Of a stretch of DNA of 64,000 bases, positions 49,617 to 60,904 are shown in pieces. The translations under genes were made by a program, and so were the position numbers. Every line of letters starts with the position of its first letter. Position 1 is the first letter of the stretch. The notes under the pieces were generated by a model. That model was not told the DNA's origin. It did no database searches and saw only the letters and a list, made by a program, of their open reading frames with translations. The DNA is from Nymphaea colorata (Eukaryota > Streptophyta > Magnoliopsida > Nymphaeales > Nymphaeaceae): NCBI RefSeq assembly GCF_008831285.2, contig NC_045148.1, forward strand, positions 15,416,802-15,480,801, in the 5' to 3' direction.

Positions 49617-50230
49617 GCGTAAAGATTCAAACAGCTCCACTTGCTTTTAATATCATCAAATTGCTTCGTAAGAAGTCCTTTAGTAAACCTATCGGCCAGC
49701 TGCTCTGCATTCCTAGTATATGGAGTTTCAATTTCTTCTTTTTGGACCTTTTCACGTACATAGTGACAATCAATTTCTATGTGTTTGATACGTTCGTGAA
49801 AGACTGAATTTGCATGTATATGAATTGCAGCTTGATTGTCACAGGACATAGGAATGAGAGACTTGATAGCAAATCCAAGTTCTTGGATGAGTGATTTTGT
49901 TCAAATGAGCTCGCTTGGGGTAGTCGCCATCGCCCTATATTTAGCAAACAGTGTGTTGTTTTTTGCTTTTTCAAGAAACTAGGTTTTCACCAACATACAC
50001 AAAATAACCTGTCATCGATCTTTTATCTGAAGCACCGGCCCAGTCTGCATTTGAGTAACCTCGAATATTAACATTCCCATTCACTTTGTACCACAAACAT
50101 TGTCCTGGAGTCTTCTTCAAGTACTTTGTACCACAAACATTGTCCTGGAGTCTTCTTCAAGTATATGAGAATTCTTTCCACCGCTTTGATATGAACTGCT
50201 TTAGGTGAATGCATATGTTGACTTACCAGA
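49617..50230 (-). pseudogene. copia RNase H remnant with 40-bp duplication
   Basis: DNQAAIHIHANSVFHERIKH and EIDCHYVREKV are typical copia RNase H words, ending with QLADRFTKGL. A 40-bp tandem duplication at 50083-50162 shifts the frame. Confidence 0.88.
50083..50162. repeat. 40-bp tandem duplication inside the copia element
   Basis: Two identical 40-bp copies starting ACTTTGTACCACAAACATTG. Forty is not a multiple of three, so the event disrupted the RNase H frame. Confidence 0.95.
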
Positions 50231-50238
50231 CTGACGAC

Positions 50239-51030
50239 TTAATTGATGTTAGGTCGTGTGACAGTAAGATAAATTAATTTTCCCACAAGTCTTTGATAGC
50301 TTGTCACATTTTCAATAGGGTCATCCTTGGTATTGTCAAGTTTAGGGTAGACTTCTATGGGTGTGTCTGCTGGCCTGATACTTGTTTTCCTTGTTTCTTC
50401 AAGTAAATCAAGTATGTACTTACGTTGGCTTAGAAAGATACCTTTCTTGGATCTAACTTCGATCCCCCAAAAGTACTTTAGTCTCCTCAGGTCCTTGATT
50501 TGAAACGTATTGTGAAGATACCACTTTGTGTGAGCTATCCCTTGTTCATCCTTGCCTGTAATTATTATGTCATCCACACAAATCAATACAACAACAATTT
50601 TATCGTCAGGTCTCTTGATGAAAGCTGAATTATCTGAGTAGCATCTGATGAAAATTTTGTTTTCCAATGCATCACTCAATTTTTGATACCAAGCTCTAGG
50701 TGATTGCTTCAATTCATAAATCGATTTCTTGAGTCTGCAAACAAGATTTGGAGTGCATTCCATATGATGGCCTGGTGGCAGGTTCATATATACTTTTTCT
50801 TGAAGGCCACCCTATAAAAAGGCATTCTTCGTATCTAATTGAAACAAAGGCCATTTAAAATTGCAAGCAATGGATAAGAGAATTCTGATAGTGGTCATTT
50901 TTATTACAGGAATAAAGGTTTCTTCATAGTCTAACCCTTGTGTTTGAGTATACCCTTTAGCAACAAGACTTGTGGAGTTCAACGGAGCCATCACTCTTGT
51001 ACTTGGTTTTGAAAATCCATTTGCACCCAA
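50239..51030 (-). pseudogene. copia reverse transcriptase remnant
   Basis: The start of the domain (VAKGYTQTQGLDYEETFIPV, QLDTKNAFL) is at 50812-51030. A stop replaces the His after NAFL. The rest runs at 50239-50787, with KKSIYELKQSPRAWYQKL and the catalytic site as CVDD instead of YVDD. It ends in a stop after TRPNIN. Confidence 0.92.
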
Positions 51031-51460
51031 CTACACGTTTTGCCACTGGAAGAGTTACTAGTTCCTATGTACGATTTTTTGTGGAGAGCGTCTAACTCAT
51101 CATATGGCTTCAACTCATATTTTTTGGTCTTTGGCTTTTTAGTATGTAGTGGGATCTTTTTATTTTTCAATGCGACTAAGGAAGGCCATATGGTGTTTGG
51201 GTTGGTTGCTATAACTCAAATATTTTTTTGAAAGGATGCGAAACAGTGATGTTGGTGACAAAGTCTTTTACATGTCTAGGTGGCTGAATGTTTCGAGAAG
51301 AGCTCCTTAGAGTGGGTTCAGACGGGTGAGATTCTAAGGTTTCCAAGTAAGGTTCAATAGGATCTATAGCTCCAATTTCACTGTTTTGAACTACTTGAGG
51401 TTCAAAAGAGGCTTCAGTATTGTTAGGATGAGTTTCAAGGTTTTTAATGGATTCTCTTCC

Positions 51461-52200
51461 TTAAGGGTCACAACGGTGATGGGTTGTGGTGATATCAAAA
51501 TCATTGTATGATAGACTGTTCGGCGTGACCATGATGTTGTGCTTGGAACTATCATCCCATTGTTTCCTGAGAGAAATAAGGCCTTTTTCATCAAAAACTA
51601 CATCGGGAGAGATATAGATATGCATGGTGGTGACATCATAACATTTAAACCCCTTTTTTGTCGATGAGTAGCCTAGGAAAATACATTTTTTCGCTCTGTG
51701 GCTGAGTTTGTCAGCAACTTTACTCTTAGCATAGACTTTGCATCCAAAAATTCTCATGTGGTCTACTTTAAATTTCCTTTTCATGAGGCTTCCAAAAGAG
51801 TTTTTTTAGCAAGAATTCTTGTGGGCGTGCGATTGATAGTATAACAAGCTGTCGAAACTGCATCACTCCAAAAATGCTTAGGAACATTCAAATCAAATAA
51901 TAAAGACCTAGTCATTTCTAGAAGGTGACGATTTTTCAGTTCCGCCACCCCATTTTGTTAGAGTGTATCAACATAAGTGAATTGATGATCAATCCTGCTT
52001 TCTTTTTTGAATTGTTCAAAGAATTGATTTTTATATTCTGTACCATTGTCGGATTGAAGACATTTTTTACGAGTTGCAAATTGAGTTTCAACCATTTTGT
52101 AAAATTCTGGAAATTTTGCAAAAACTTCATCATTGGTTTTTAGTAGATAAATCCAAGTGGTTTTTGAAAAACCATCCATATAAATTGAGATAATACTGAA
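51461..52200 (-). pseudogene. copia integrase remnant
   Basis: Core words of the DD35E domain are visible: DGFSKTTWIYLLKT (first Asp), LQSDNGTEYKNQF (second Asp) and, after a stop, QNGVAELKNRH (Glu). A further stop interrupts the segment before a GCKVYAKSKVADKLSHRAKK-type C-terminal region. Confidence 0.87.
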
Positions 52201-52534
52201 AATTTGAGTATGAGTTCATGGGGGCCAGCTCTCACATGTCAGTATGAATAAGATCAAAAGGAAACATAGCATTGTTTAAGGATTCATGGAATGGAAGTCT
52301 AGACATTTTAGCATACTTGCAAGTTTCACAAACATGAGAGTCATAATTCAAATTTGGTAACAAAATATATTCAAGGCACGACGTGATGGGTGACCAAGTC
52401 TCCGATGCCAAAGTTTACCCTCTCGGTTGTTTTGGGCAGTCAAGGCATATTGATTGATTTTCAGCATGTATAGTTCGTTTTCGTAAGTTCCCTCATCAGT
52501 CTTCCTCTTTGATATAGGGTCCTGTAAAACAACA

Positions 52535-52800
52535 TTAGTGGGGGGGGGAGAAAATAACTTGGCAATTTAAATCTCTAAGAATTTTTGAAACGGACAACAA
52601 GTTGGTTGAGAAATCTGACATATAGAGCACTTCAGATTTAACACCATTTCTAAGAATGTTTAATTTTCCTTCTCCTTGAACATGCATAGAAGAGTCATTA
52701 GCAATAACAATAGATTTTTTTTTAGTCATAGAAGAATAATTACTAAGGTTATGGCAGTTCATAGACATCTGATCACTAGCTCCAGAATCGACAATCTAAT
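52535..52800 (-). pseudogene. copia aspartic protease remnant
   Basis: IVDSGASDQMS carries the DSGA catalytic motif, followed by GVKSEVLYMSDFSTNLLSVS. The codon just before IVDSG is TAG where Trp is usual, so the frame is broken. Confidence 0.85.
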
Positions 52801-53039
52801 AATCAGATTTGAGTGAAATAAGAGCGCTACCGGTCACTTGCTGAAGCTGCCGTACTATTTTGATGTTCTTTATCATAGTGATCATTGACATTTTTCAGCA
52901 GTTCGTTTATTTTTTTCAGCAGCTAAGGGAGATCCGAAGTATCAGAAGTTTTGGCTGCAACATTGAATACGGTAGTGGTGCTCCATTTCTCTCTTTTTTC
53001 TGTCCTTATGGTGGTGGGTTTTTTACGGAGGAACCAGCA

Positions 53040-53855
53040 CCTTTCTTTGGTATGACCCCCCTTTTTGCAATGAGAATAGAATCGTTTTGGATGATTCTTC
53101 TACTTATGTTCACTGCTTTTATCAGCTCCATAAAAAGTAACCTGTTCTATATTGCTAGAGTTCTCTTTAAGAGAATCAGAATTTTGAAGCATAATCTTTT
53201 TTTTAGATTCGTCTCTCATAAGAATTGAACAAACAATGCTAAGAGAAGGAAGTTTCAGGGACATTAAAATTTGGCTTCAGATGAGTTCATACTCTGGGCA
53301 AGAGTAGCAAGAAGTTAGAAAATTTTTTGTTGTTCACACATTTTTTTCGCTAGATCTAAGAGTAGCCGACATATACATAAGATAGTCAAGTTTGTCTCAC
53401 ATGCGTTGGATGTCGCCTAGCAGGTCACTGAAACTTTTGTTTTACTTCTTAAGGTTCCGAATGCCTTGAGAGAGTTGATACATACGAGCAATGTTGTTTT
53501 TTTTACTGTAGAGTTCCTTCGCCTTTCTCCAAATTTGATGAGCAGTTTCTGCGAAATAGAATCCTCGAGTGACCTTGGGCTCCATAGAGTTAATCAACCA
53601 GGACATTATGAAATGATTGGTTGATCGCCATTCTCTGTAAGTCGGATCTGTTTCAACAGGTTTTGGAAGATCTTCAATGATGAAATCCAGCTTGTTTCTA
53701 CCACTCAAATAGAGCATCGCTGATTTGGACCAAGCTAAATAATTGCTGTCATTTAGAAGTATGGAAGTAATTTTGTTTGCAGGGCTTGGTTGCTCCTACA
53801 TGATAATTTTTTCTACCACTCTGCTGGTGGTTCCGACGCTTGAATCTTCTGTCAT
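53040..53855 (-). pseudogene. copia gag remnant with zinc-knuckle trace
   Basis: The frame begins at ATG 53855, has an in-frame TAG at codon 20, then reads through LLNDSNYLAWSKSAMLYL and the UBN2-type gag core (VTRGFYFAETAHQIW) to a stop at 53442. Past several frameshifts, a knuckle-like HCKKGGHTKERC is coded near 53040-53090 with its first Cys lost. Confidence 0.85.
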
Positions 53856-53912
53856 GATGAAATGAGAAACGTCCAGCAGCTAGGCGATGGATGAAATGTG
53901 CCAAGAAAGAAC

Positions 53913-53930
53913 GTCAAAGTTCTGATACCA
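53913..53930 (-). other. Primer-binding site (initiator Met-tRNA type)
   Basis: Directly inside the 5' LTR the minus strand reads TGGTATCAGAACTTTGAC, matching the usual copia primer site TGGTATCAGAGC at 11 of 12 positions. Confidence 0.85.
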
Positions 53931-54273
53931 TGCTGAAATGGGAGAGAAGAGAAGGACGAAGAATTGAAACACAAATTTTTACGTGGTTCTGTTCATAGAC
54001 CTACATCCACGAAGAACACCAGAGCAGCAGCCCCTTTGATTTCCTCTATTTTCTTATCTGTTTTTTTTTTCTGCTTTACAAAGATATATATGATACATGA
54101 GGAAAACAACAACTTATATGAACGTTGGTGAACTTTATGTACAAGATTCAAGGTTATTGAGGAAACTGACGAGAATAGTAGTAATCCTTCCAACGTTCAA
54201 ATGGATTTCAATGAGGCAAGATTAAGAGGATCCATTGAGTATGCTGCGCTGGCTGTAACGATCACTTTCAACA
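53931..54273 (-). repeat. 5' LTR of the copia element
   Basis: 343 bp. On the plus strand it begins TGCTGAAATGGGAGAG and ends CACTTTCAACA. Near-identical to the copy at 49257-49600. Confidence 0.95.
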
Positions 54274-54712
54274 GTTTCCTAAATTGTTCCCACTGCAACG
54301 AAACATATTCTAGTTCTGATGACCCACGTAAGAGATTGGTTTTCAAGTTGGTCTGCAGGTTTTATTGATCTTCTTGTATGTTCAACTACATAATGATCAG
54401 TTCTTATAATATCAACCTATTGATGGATTCTGGATTGGATGACCTTAAGATGAAATCGTAGAGACTTGGTTGATTGCCCATGATCTAGGATCTTTAGGAC
54501 TTAAGATTGGACTCACCCTGCCCCTCTGACATTAATGAAAATTTCAAGTGTGGATCTTAGATGGGACATGAGTTACTTAATTTTGTGAATTGTAGATTTC
54601 ACCCCTCGATCTTTCGTCAGAGCAGATCCATATCAAATTCATGGATCGCAAATATGAAGCAATCAAGTACACCCTAGAAGTCGTATAACAATGCAAGAAA
54701 AGTAGTATATAC

Positions 54713-54871
54713 CGGCGCCATTGTCGCAGGTGATGTCACCGCTATAGATCGCTACGGGCCATTTTTTTCCCACCACGGTTTTGGCGGTGAAATTGTGCTG
54801 CTCGGTATAGGCAATGTACACTGCGTTGGAGATCAAATTAACACCACTGTTTTTTCCCACCGCTATGGCAC
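54713..54871 (-). CDS. Isolated exon-like block, product not recognised
   Basis: The minus strand shows an acceptor (AATGATAG) ending at 54872, a 159-bp open block of phase 1-1, and a donor (GCCG|GTATAT) at 54713/54712. It encodes about 52 residues including AVGKNSGVNLISNAVYIAY and KKWPVAIYSGDITCDNGA. Codons are rich in G/C at third positions in a strongly AT-rich neighbourhood, suggesting real coding ancestry. I do not recognise the family. No flanking exon was found within several kb on either side, so it may be a lone remnant, a captured exon or part of a gene with large introns. Confidence 0.4.
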
Positions 54872-54964
54872 CTATCATTAAAAAAAAAAAAAAATTACAG
54901 CGACAGACATGAGGGAAAAAAAATGGAGCGCAAGGTGAAATTTGGGTTATTAAAAAGCATTTTG

Positions 54965-55122
54965 ATGCCCAACTTGAAGAGAAGAAATTAGTTATTCAAG
55001 AGCTATTTCACAAAACTAGGCCTTAAATTGATCTGTTCACCTCATGCCCAGCTTGACGAGAAGAAATTGGTTATTCAATAGCTATTTCACAAAGCTACGC
55101 CTTAAATTGATCTGTTCACCTC
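54965..55122. repeat. 79-bp tandem duplication
   Basis: Copies 54965-55043 and 55044-55122 both start ATGCCCA(A/G)CTTGA and end TTAAATTGATCTGTTCACCTC, with a handful of differences. Confidence 0.92.
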
Positions 55123-56940
55123 TTTATGGATCATGAAGCCTCCCAGAAATCGTGCTAGACCATGAAACTGCGTGTCAATAGGAAACTCAACGCTTAGAAA
55201 GAAGGACCATAATATTTTGAGATTTCACATCAAATATAACAAAAGATCTGATTATAATATGCATGATTTTGAAAACTAAACCTAAGTATGAGTTAAGCTA
55301 GATCAGGAATACACGTGCAAGGACTTTTGTCTCGAGGCACGTATTGAGTATGCATCAGTTCTTTAGTGAATACGAATGCAAATTTGAAGTCAAATGAGCA
55401 ACTATAATATTAAAATCAAACATGACATTCACAATAACAAGAACATAAATTAACATGCAAATTAAGATCTGCAAGCCCAGACACTTTTGACTAGAGTTAG
55501 GACATGCTACAAAAGCCTAACTATGTTTCAAATAAGAGAAATCAAAATTAAACGCTAAAATTGGAATGAACCCATGCTAACATGCAGAAACATGGGAATT
55601 TGGCGAAGTTTGGAAAACAAGACAACTTAACTAGGTAGCAGGATTTGACGAGTTCAAAACTAGGTGAACAATGTTAGATTGACACAAAATTTGAATGATA
55701 GACTCTCTATACACTGGACAATCAAGTCCAAGTGATAGATTTCAAAAACTTTTTTGGATCCAAAATATACAGGACCAGAAACCCATGACTGAAATTTCAA
55801 ATTGCAGAAAACAGAATGTAAAATAGGTTGAAAAGGTAAATTTGATCTGACTAAACATTTCAATGATGTCTTATGTAGGAACTACGTAGATGACCCTAAT
55901 TGAATGCAGAAAATTAAGGTTTTAGTTAGCAGGATGTTGTATTCTTAACTAATGGTAGCGCTTTTTCACCTCGGAAGTGTTGGAACTCGAAAAAGGGATG
56001 GCAGCTGACTCTATGTGTCACCTTCAAAACCATTGATTCAGGGCATTGAAGAGAGAGGCTTCAACTGCTCATCTCTAAAGGAGCTTTGATGTGACTGAAT
56101 CCCTCATGAAACACGTTGTATTACAAAATTTTCAGAGATACCACTTCTTTAATTTACATGCAATATGAAATATCTCATCATAATGTCATCGACATTTTAC
56201 AACACATTATGTTCTAAATATTTTTCCTCTGTGCACTGACCTAGCAACTGTGAAACCCAAGTTTTAGCAGGGCATGAGCTCTAAATTCTCCCAACTGCAA
56301 TTAGAAAGCAACACTGTAGTCTGTGGATTCAACAACATTGTGTCCACACGGAGGACTAGAACACTGCCTGCAAGATGGGCAGCTTGCAATCTTGATCTGC
56401 GCTAACCGAACATTCATGTTCATTCTGAGAGAGAGAGGGAGACAGACAGAGAGCAGGTTCATACTTGTGCGACAGTGTCCGTGTAGTTGAAAGCTGATGA
56501 AGCCAAATTGAGAGTAGAAAAAGATGGAGGTTTGAAGGTCAATTGCTCATCTCTAAAGGAGCTATTTTCAACTTCAACTTCAACTTCAACTTCATAGAAA
56601 ATGCATCATCAAGTCCCACCAACAGCCTGGCGAAATAAAGAAAGCATCTGTCTGGATTGATCATACATAAAAAACAGAGAGTAGGTACAGAAAGAATAAA
56701 AAATGAGAAACCGAAAATGTTCAGTAATAGAACCAAAAGTAATAAAACACACCTTAGAATAAAAATAATTTTCACGAAGAAAAAGGATTAGTCATCATAA
56801 ATGTGCAAACCTCACGCACATGGAGGATGTATTCATATGCCAAAACATGAACTTCTTGTTGACTAAAATACAAATTTCAATAGTCTAATTTCACACCCTT
56901 TCTTCAATCAATGGCCTTGGCTTCTACCTTTTCTGAAACC
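55123..56940. other. AT-rich spacer, nothing recognised
   Basis: No coding region supported. The phrase TGCTCATCTCTAAAGGAGCT occurs twice (about 56067 and 56545), and a short CTTCAA repeat is at 56569-56593. A (GA)n-like run is near 56427-56455. Confidence 0.5.
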
Positions 56941-56969
56941 ATACAACATACATGATCGAAGACGTACAA

Positions 56970-57105
56970 CTGGTACAAATCGAAATAGTGCTGTCGGGGA
57001 AGAACAAAACACACATGCACACACACCTGGTACAAATCGAAATAGTGCTGTCGGGGAAGAACAAAACACACATGCACACACACCTGGTGCAGATCAAAAC
57101 AGAGC
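56970..57105. repeat. 57-bp minisatellite, two full copies and a partial third
   Basis: Units at 56970-57026 and 57027-57083 are identical (CTGGTACAAATCGAAATAGT to ACACACAC), and a diverged third begins at 57084. The period is divisible by three, so it keeps frame in either strand. Confidence 0.95.
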
Positions 57106-57114
57106 AGACAGGGC

Positions 57115-57260
57115 TAGTCACAGGCCCAACTCATCATCCACAGGAACTGATGGAAATTGAGCACACCATTGCCATCAAGATCGAACTGGTTGATCATATG
57201 ACTAAGTTTTGCACAAAATCTTTGGGAGCAGAATGTTTTCGTGACGGAGCTGACTATTGA
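57115..57260 (-). pseudogene. EF-hand-like coding remnant
   Basis: On the minus strand the frame reads HMINQFDLDGNGVLNFHQFL and then meets TAG. DLDGNGVLNFHQ fits the EF-hand calcium loop: Asp1, Asp3, Asn5, Gly6 and a hydrophobic residue at 8, but Gln instead of Glu at 12. No full EF-hand protein can be built around it. It borders the 57-bp minisatellite and is probably a decayed fragment of a calmodulin-like gene. Confidence 0.45.
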
Positions 57261-57295
57261 CTTTCGATCGTTTTTCACAATATTTCTTCAATCAA

Positions 57296-57489
57296 GCATC
57301 AAGGGACCTTGTCAACGGTAGGCTCGAGGCGCTCCTCCATCTCGTCAGTGCCGCTGCCTGCAAGGAGGTCCTACATGGTGGATAGCCGGCAATCGAAGAT
57401 GGCAAGGATCATGATCATGTCTTCATCACGTCCTTCATCGCCTTGAGGAGTTCACTATATGTTGTGCCTTGCTCCTCATCTCCTTCCAT
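57296..57489 (-). pseudogene. Decayed coding fragment, family unclear
   Basis: GC-richer than its surroundings. From an ATG at 57489 the minus strand reads MEGDEEQGTTYSELLKAMKD, then needs a frameshift to continue as DEDMIMILAIFDCRLSTM, a TAG stop, and DLLAGSGTDEMEERLEPTVD. The ILxxFDxRLS pattern faintly recalls the N-terminal part of EXO70 exocyst subunits, but I cannot confirm this. Confidence 0.35.
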
Positions 57490-57651
57490 TGGCGTTATAG
57501 CAACTCCTCTTTCAAATCACATAAGAAAAAGCTAACCCCAACCATAGTTGCTCCGAATCGATAGACGAAATCAATCGAGAGATGAAAAGGGATAGGGGAA
57601 GAAAGAGGCAAAAGATAAACAAAATATCATCCTTAAGGATCGGTGACTTCT

Positions 57652-57735
57652 TGGGCCCAGCTGGATTTGAACCAGCGTAGACATATCGCCAAGGAATTTA
57701 CAGTCCGTCCCCATTAACCGCTCGGGTAGCGGAAA
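57652..57735 (-). tRNA. Plastid-type tRNA-Tyr(GUA), degenerate
   Basis: The minus strand carries CCCGAGCGGTTAATGGGG, ACTGTAAATTC (anticodon GUA), the long variable arm with TATGTCTACG, the T-arm GCTGGTTCAAATCCAGC and the 3' end TGGGCCCA. This matches plastid trnY-GUA almost base for base through the D, anticodon, variable and T arms. The 5' acceptor strand (about TTTCCGC) does not pair with the 3' strand, so the gene is probably dead. It is best explained as plastid DNA moved to the nucleus, perhaps via the mitochondrion. Confidence 0.75.
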
Positions 57736-57853
57736 CAGCGGATTCGCCTGCTACATTACAGGAATCGAATGGTTCCGAGCAGACTTGTCACTTGTGGAGG
57801 AAGAGATGGTGGTGGAACAAGAGTTTCGACCTGCAAAACCCTTGTCTGACTGC

Positions 57854-57856
<3 letters not shown>

Positions 57857-57893
<37 letters not shown>
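57857..57893. repeat. (GA)n microsatellite
   Basis: About 18 AG units. A second short (GA)n run is at 58062-58081, in the presumed 3'-UTR of the sterol desaturase gene. Confidence 0.95.
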
Positions 57894-57895
<2 letters not shown>

Positions 57896-58107
57896 ATAGA
57901 TTGGGACCTCTTGTAAGGTTCACACCAATTAAATATCCAGTAAAAATATAACAACCATCTTCCATTTCCAGTTCAACCTTCACATTGGATAACGTATAAG
58001 AACGTACAGACGGAGTAGACACTGCAAATCTTACATTACATTATTGCAGAGAAAAGACAGACAGAGAGAGAGAGAGAGAGTCAAGCTTCACATTATGGTA
58101 GTAGTGA

Positions 58108-60362
58108 TCACGAGGATTTTTTCTCGTGGGGTTCCAGCTCAGGAGTGCAAAGGGTACCAAACAGCCAGTCCATGAAGATGGTATACCCGCCATAGTTGTG
58201 GCGGTAGGTGGTGTGATGGATTTTGTGGTATCCCCCGCCCATGACAGGCCAGACCTTGCCATGGATGCAGTCATGGATGTTGATGGTCCACACACCCTCA
58301 ACAAAGGCAAGCACCAGGTACGTCAGGAAATGCATCGGCACCAGGAAGAGCGCAATCACTAGCGGTGACGCTTGAATTATACCATCTATGGGGTTCAATG
58401 CCAACCCTGCAATAAGAAAATTTAACTGTCGTGTAAGAAAAGAAAAATTCAGGCAATGCTTTTCAAGGAACCTGGCCCTACTGGTACCACAAAAAGATAG
58501 AATTACTATTAAATAACAGGTGCTTTAGAATCCTATTTAATTTGCCGATTCGAAGAAAGTCGAAACCCCCTCTTTCTTCCCTACTTTTAGGTCCAAGGAA
58601 GCTTGGGGAGCTGGGTTGGAAAACTGAAGTGTGCAATCGTATCCACTGTTTGCAGTTCAGAACAGTAGCACTCTAACTCGATGCCCCTCGAGGAGAATTG
58701 GAATTAATTATATGTGTATATATAAAGAAAACCAGTGATATATGTATGGATAACCATAGGGAAAACTTTCACATATTCTTTTAGTAAACAAAGTCCTCAC
58801 TGTTTTCTATCTATGTTTAAAATCATTCATAAAACAATCGTAAAACCCCCATGAATTTCTACAACATTGAAAGTCTTTGACGCAACTGATGCATCCTCCT
58901 CGTTGAGGGGAATAGAGAATTGATTTGGGTGTGCTTGAAAGGAAAAGCTGAATTTGAAGGCTAGGGAGGAAGGCACTCTGCTTCCCATTGTAGGTAAAGG
59001 CTTTTTCCATTGATGAAATACTCACCTGCAAATGGAGACAGATCATCTTCCTTGTTGTACTTGTGATGGGCGGCATGAACATACTTGTAAAGGGGCTTTA
59101 TGTCGTGCAGCTCTCTGTGAGCCCAGTAGGTCCCAAACTCGACCAGGATCACGTAGACCAAGGTATAGAAAATGTAGATGGGCCAGCCAACCTCTTCTAT
59201 ATTGGCAAAGCACTTGGTCCAGCCCTTCTCAACCATGTACTCGGTCACCGTGGGCAGCAAGCTATATAGAGGAGTAGATTTCACGCTCAACCAGATCTGC
59301 TTTAACATGGTGCTTCTTTTGGGTATTGAACCTGCACCAATATGAAAAGCAAATAGATATCAGCACTCGTCCATACTGAAAACAAACCATATCTCGGGCA
59401 TGAATAATTCCATTTGAGGGCTCAACATTTCGAAGTAGGGGCGCTGGAGGTTTAAGAGAATATTTTTCCACTAAATTATGATTCCCTCTTAAGTGATATG
59501 CCAGGATGTATAAGTACCTAGAATTCATCGCCCTTCTGGAGGAAGATTGAGATAAAATTTTTTAAACAAGGAAATTGTTAATTAACCAGCCAGTGAAAGT
59601 TTCACTTTTAAAGTCTCTCCTTCCTATCTCAATTCAGTTTATGAACATGTCTCCATACTTTTGGAGAATTATTTTCGTGCCCAAAATAGAGATAAATTAT
59701 CCACATAATTTTAACATATGCGACCAAAGAGGCCATTAACTCTAAAATTAAAGACTACACAATAAATAATTTGACATAAAATATTCATAAAAGCTGAATT
59801 ACATGCTTTTATCCTTATTGAAAACGTACAGTAAAAGCGTGCTCCAAAGCCCTCTATTTGAAAATCTGTCCTCCTTCCATGAATTTAACAGAGTGAAATC
59901 ATTTTCTGTGTGTCCAAAATCATAAAAGTGATTGCCAAAGTCAAATTTTCTAGGCTTTAAATATTCTGATAATTTATCTTAAAATAAACTGTACATACAT
60001 ACATCATGAGTGATTGGTTCGGCATGGAAACGAAAACCAGAACCTTTAAATTTGTATTAGAAAGTGTTTTACACAAAATGGGAACCTCCTAATATAATTA
60101 TAAACACTAATTTAGTATGAAGCATGTTATAATTCTAAGTTATTTTTGTAAAAGAATTAATCTTTCTCCTAACGAAATTTTGATGTTATAAGAACCATTC
60201 ATTTTTCAATTATTAAAAAACATTATTAAAGTAAAAAAAGATACCAACTTATTATATATTGCTCACCAAGTTACTCTTACAATCATATCGGTAAGTTAAG
60301 ATTGTAAAAAAAAGTTTCAATAATTAATTTTAATGGACCTAGTTTCTCTTTCTTAGTGATTG

Positions 60363-60403
<41 letters not shown>

Positions 60404-60839
60404 ATGTCACATTCATTTAATAACTAAATAGCGAAAAAGGTAATAAATGCTCGATGTGAGTGGCCGAGTTACGGAGCTTCCTAAACAAGAGGTCAGCGTT
60501 CGTGCACCTCATCCTTCAGTTACATATATTGAGATCGAGAGAGAGAATCATCACTCTTGATGGAATGTTGGCTGCCGGGTGGACAGCTCAGGTTTTAAGT
60601 TTAATACGACTAAAATGCTCCTGAGACAAAACAAAATAGAATCACCACATTCATTTAATGTTTGCTTTTGGTTCCGATTGCGTTGGGAATTACCCTCTTC
60701 ATAAAAACAAAAAAAAGAGTTTTCGAAAAAAAAAAAAAACAATTTCTATCTTTCTCAAAGTTTGCTCTTTTATCTAGTGTTTTTTTTGTTTAATACTTGT
60801 GATTACTTAACCATGTCGATTCAAGAAGTTAACCCCTCG

Positions 60840-60904
<65 letters not shown>

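Larger units (their letters stand above)
49257..54273 (-). mobile_element. Ty1/copia LTR retrotransposon, inactive
   Basis: A 5.0-kb element read on the minus strand. Its LTRs (49257-49600 and 53931-54273) start TG and end CA, and the element is flanked by a perfect 5-bp target duplication GTTTC (49252-49256 and 54274-54278). The internal order in the minus direction is primer-binding site, gag, protease, integrase, reverse transcriptase, RNase H and polypurine tract, the copia order. All coding parts carry stops or frameshifts, so it could move only with help from other copies, if at all. By eye the LTRs differ at roughly 15-20 positions of ~344, implying a moderately old insertion. Confidence 0.96.

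Noticed and set aside
56952..57260. 102-codon plus-strand open frame spanning the 57-bp repeat
   Set aside because: Created by the frame-preserving repeat; the opposite strand carries the EF-hand-like loop, which is the more credible coding ancestry.
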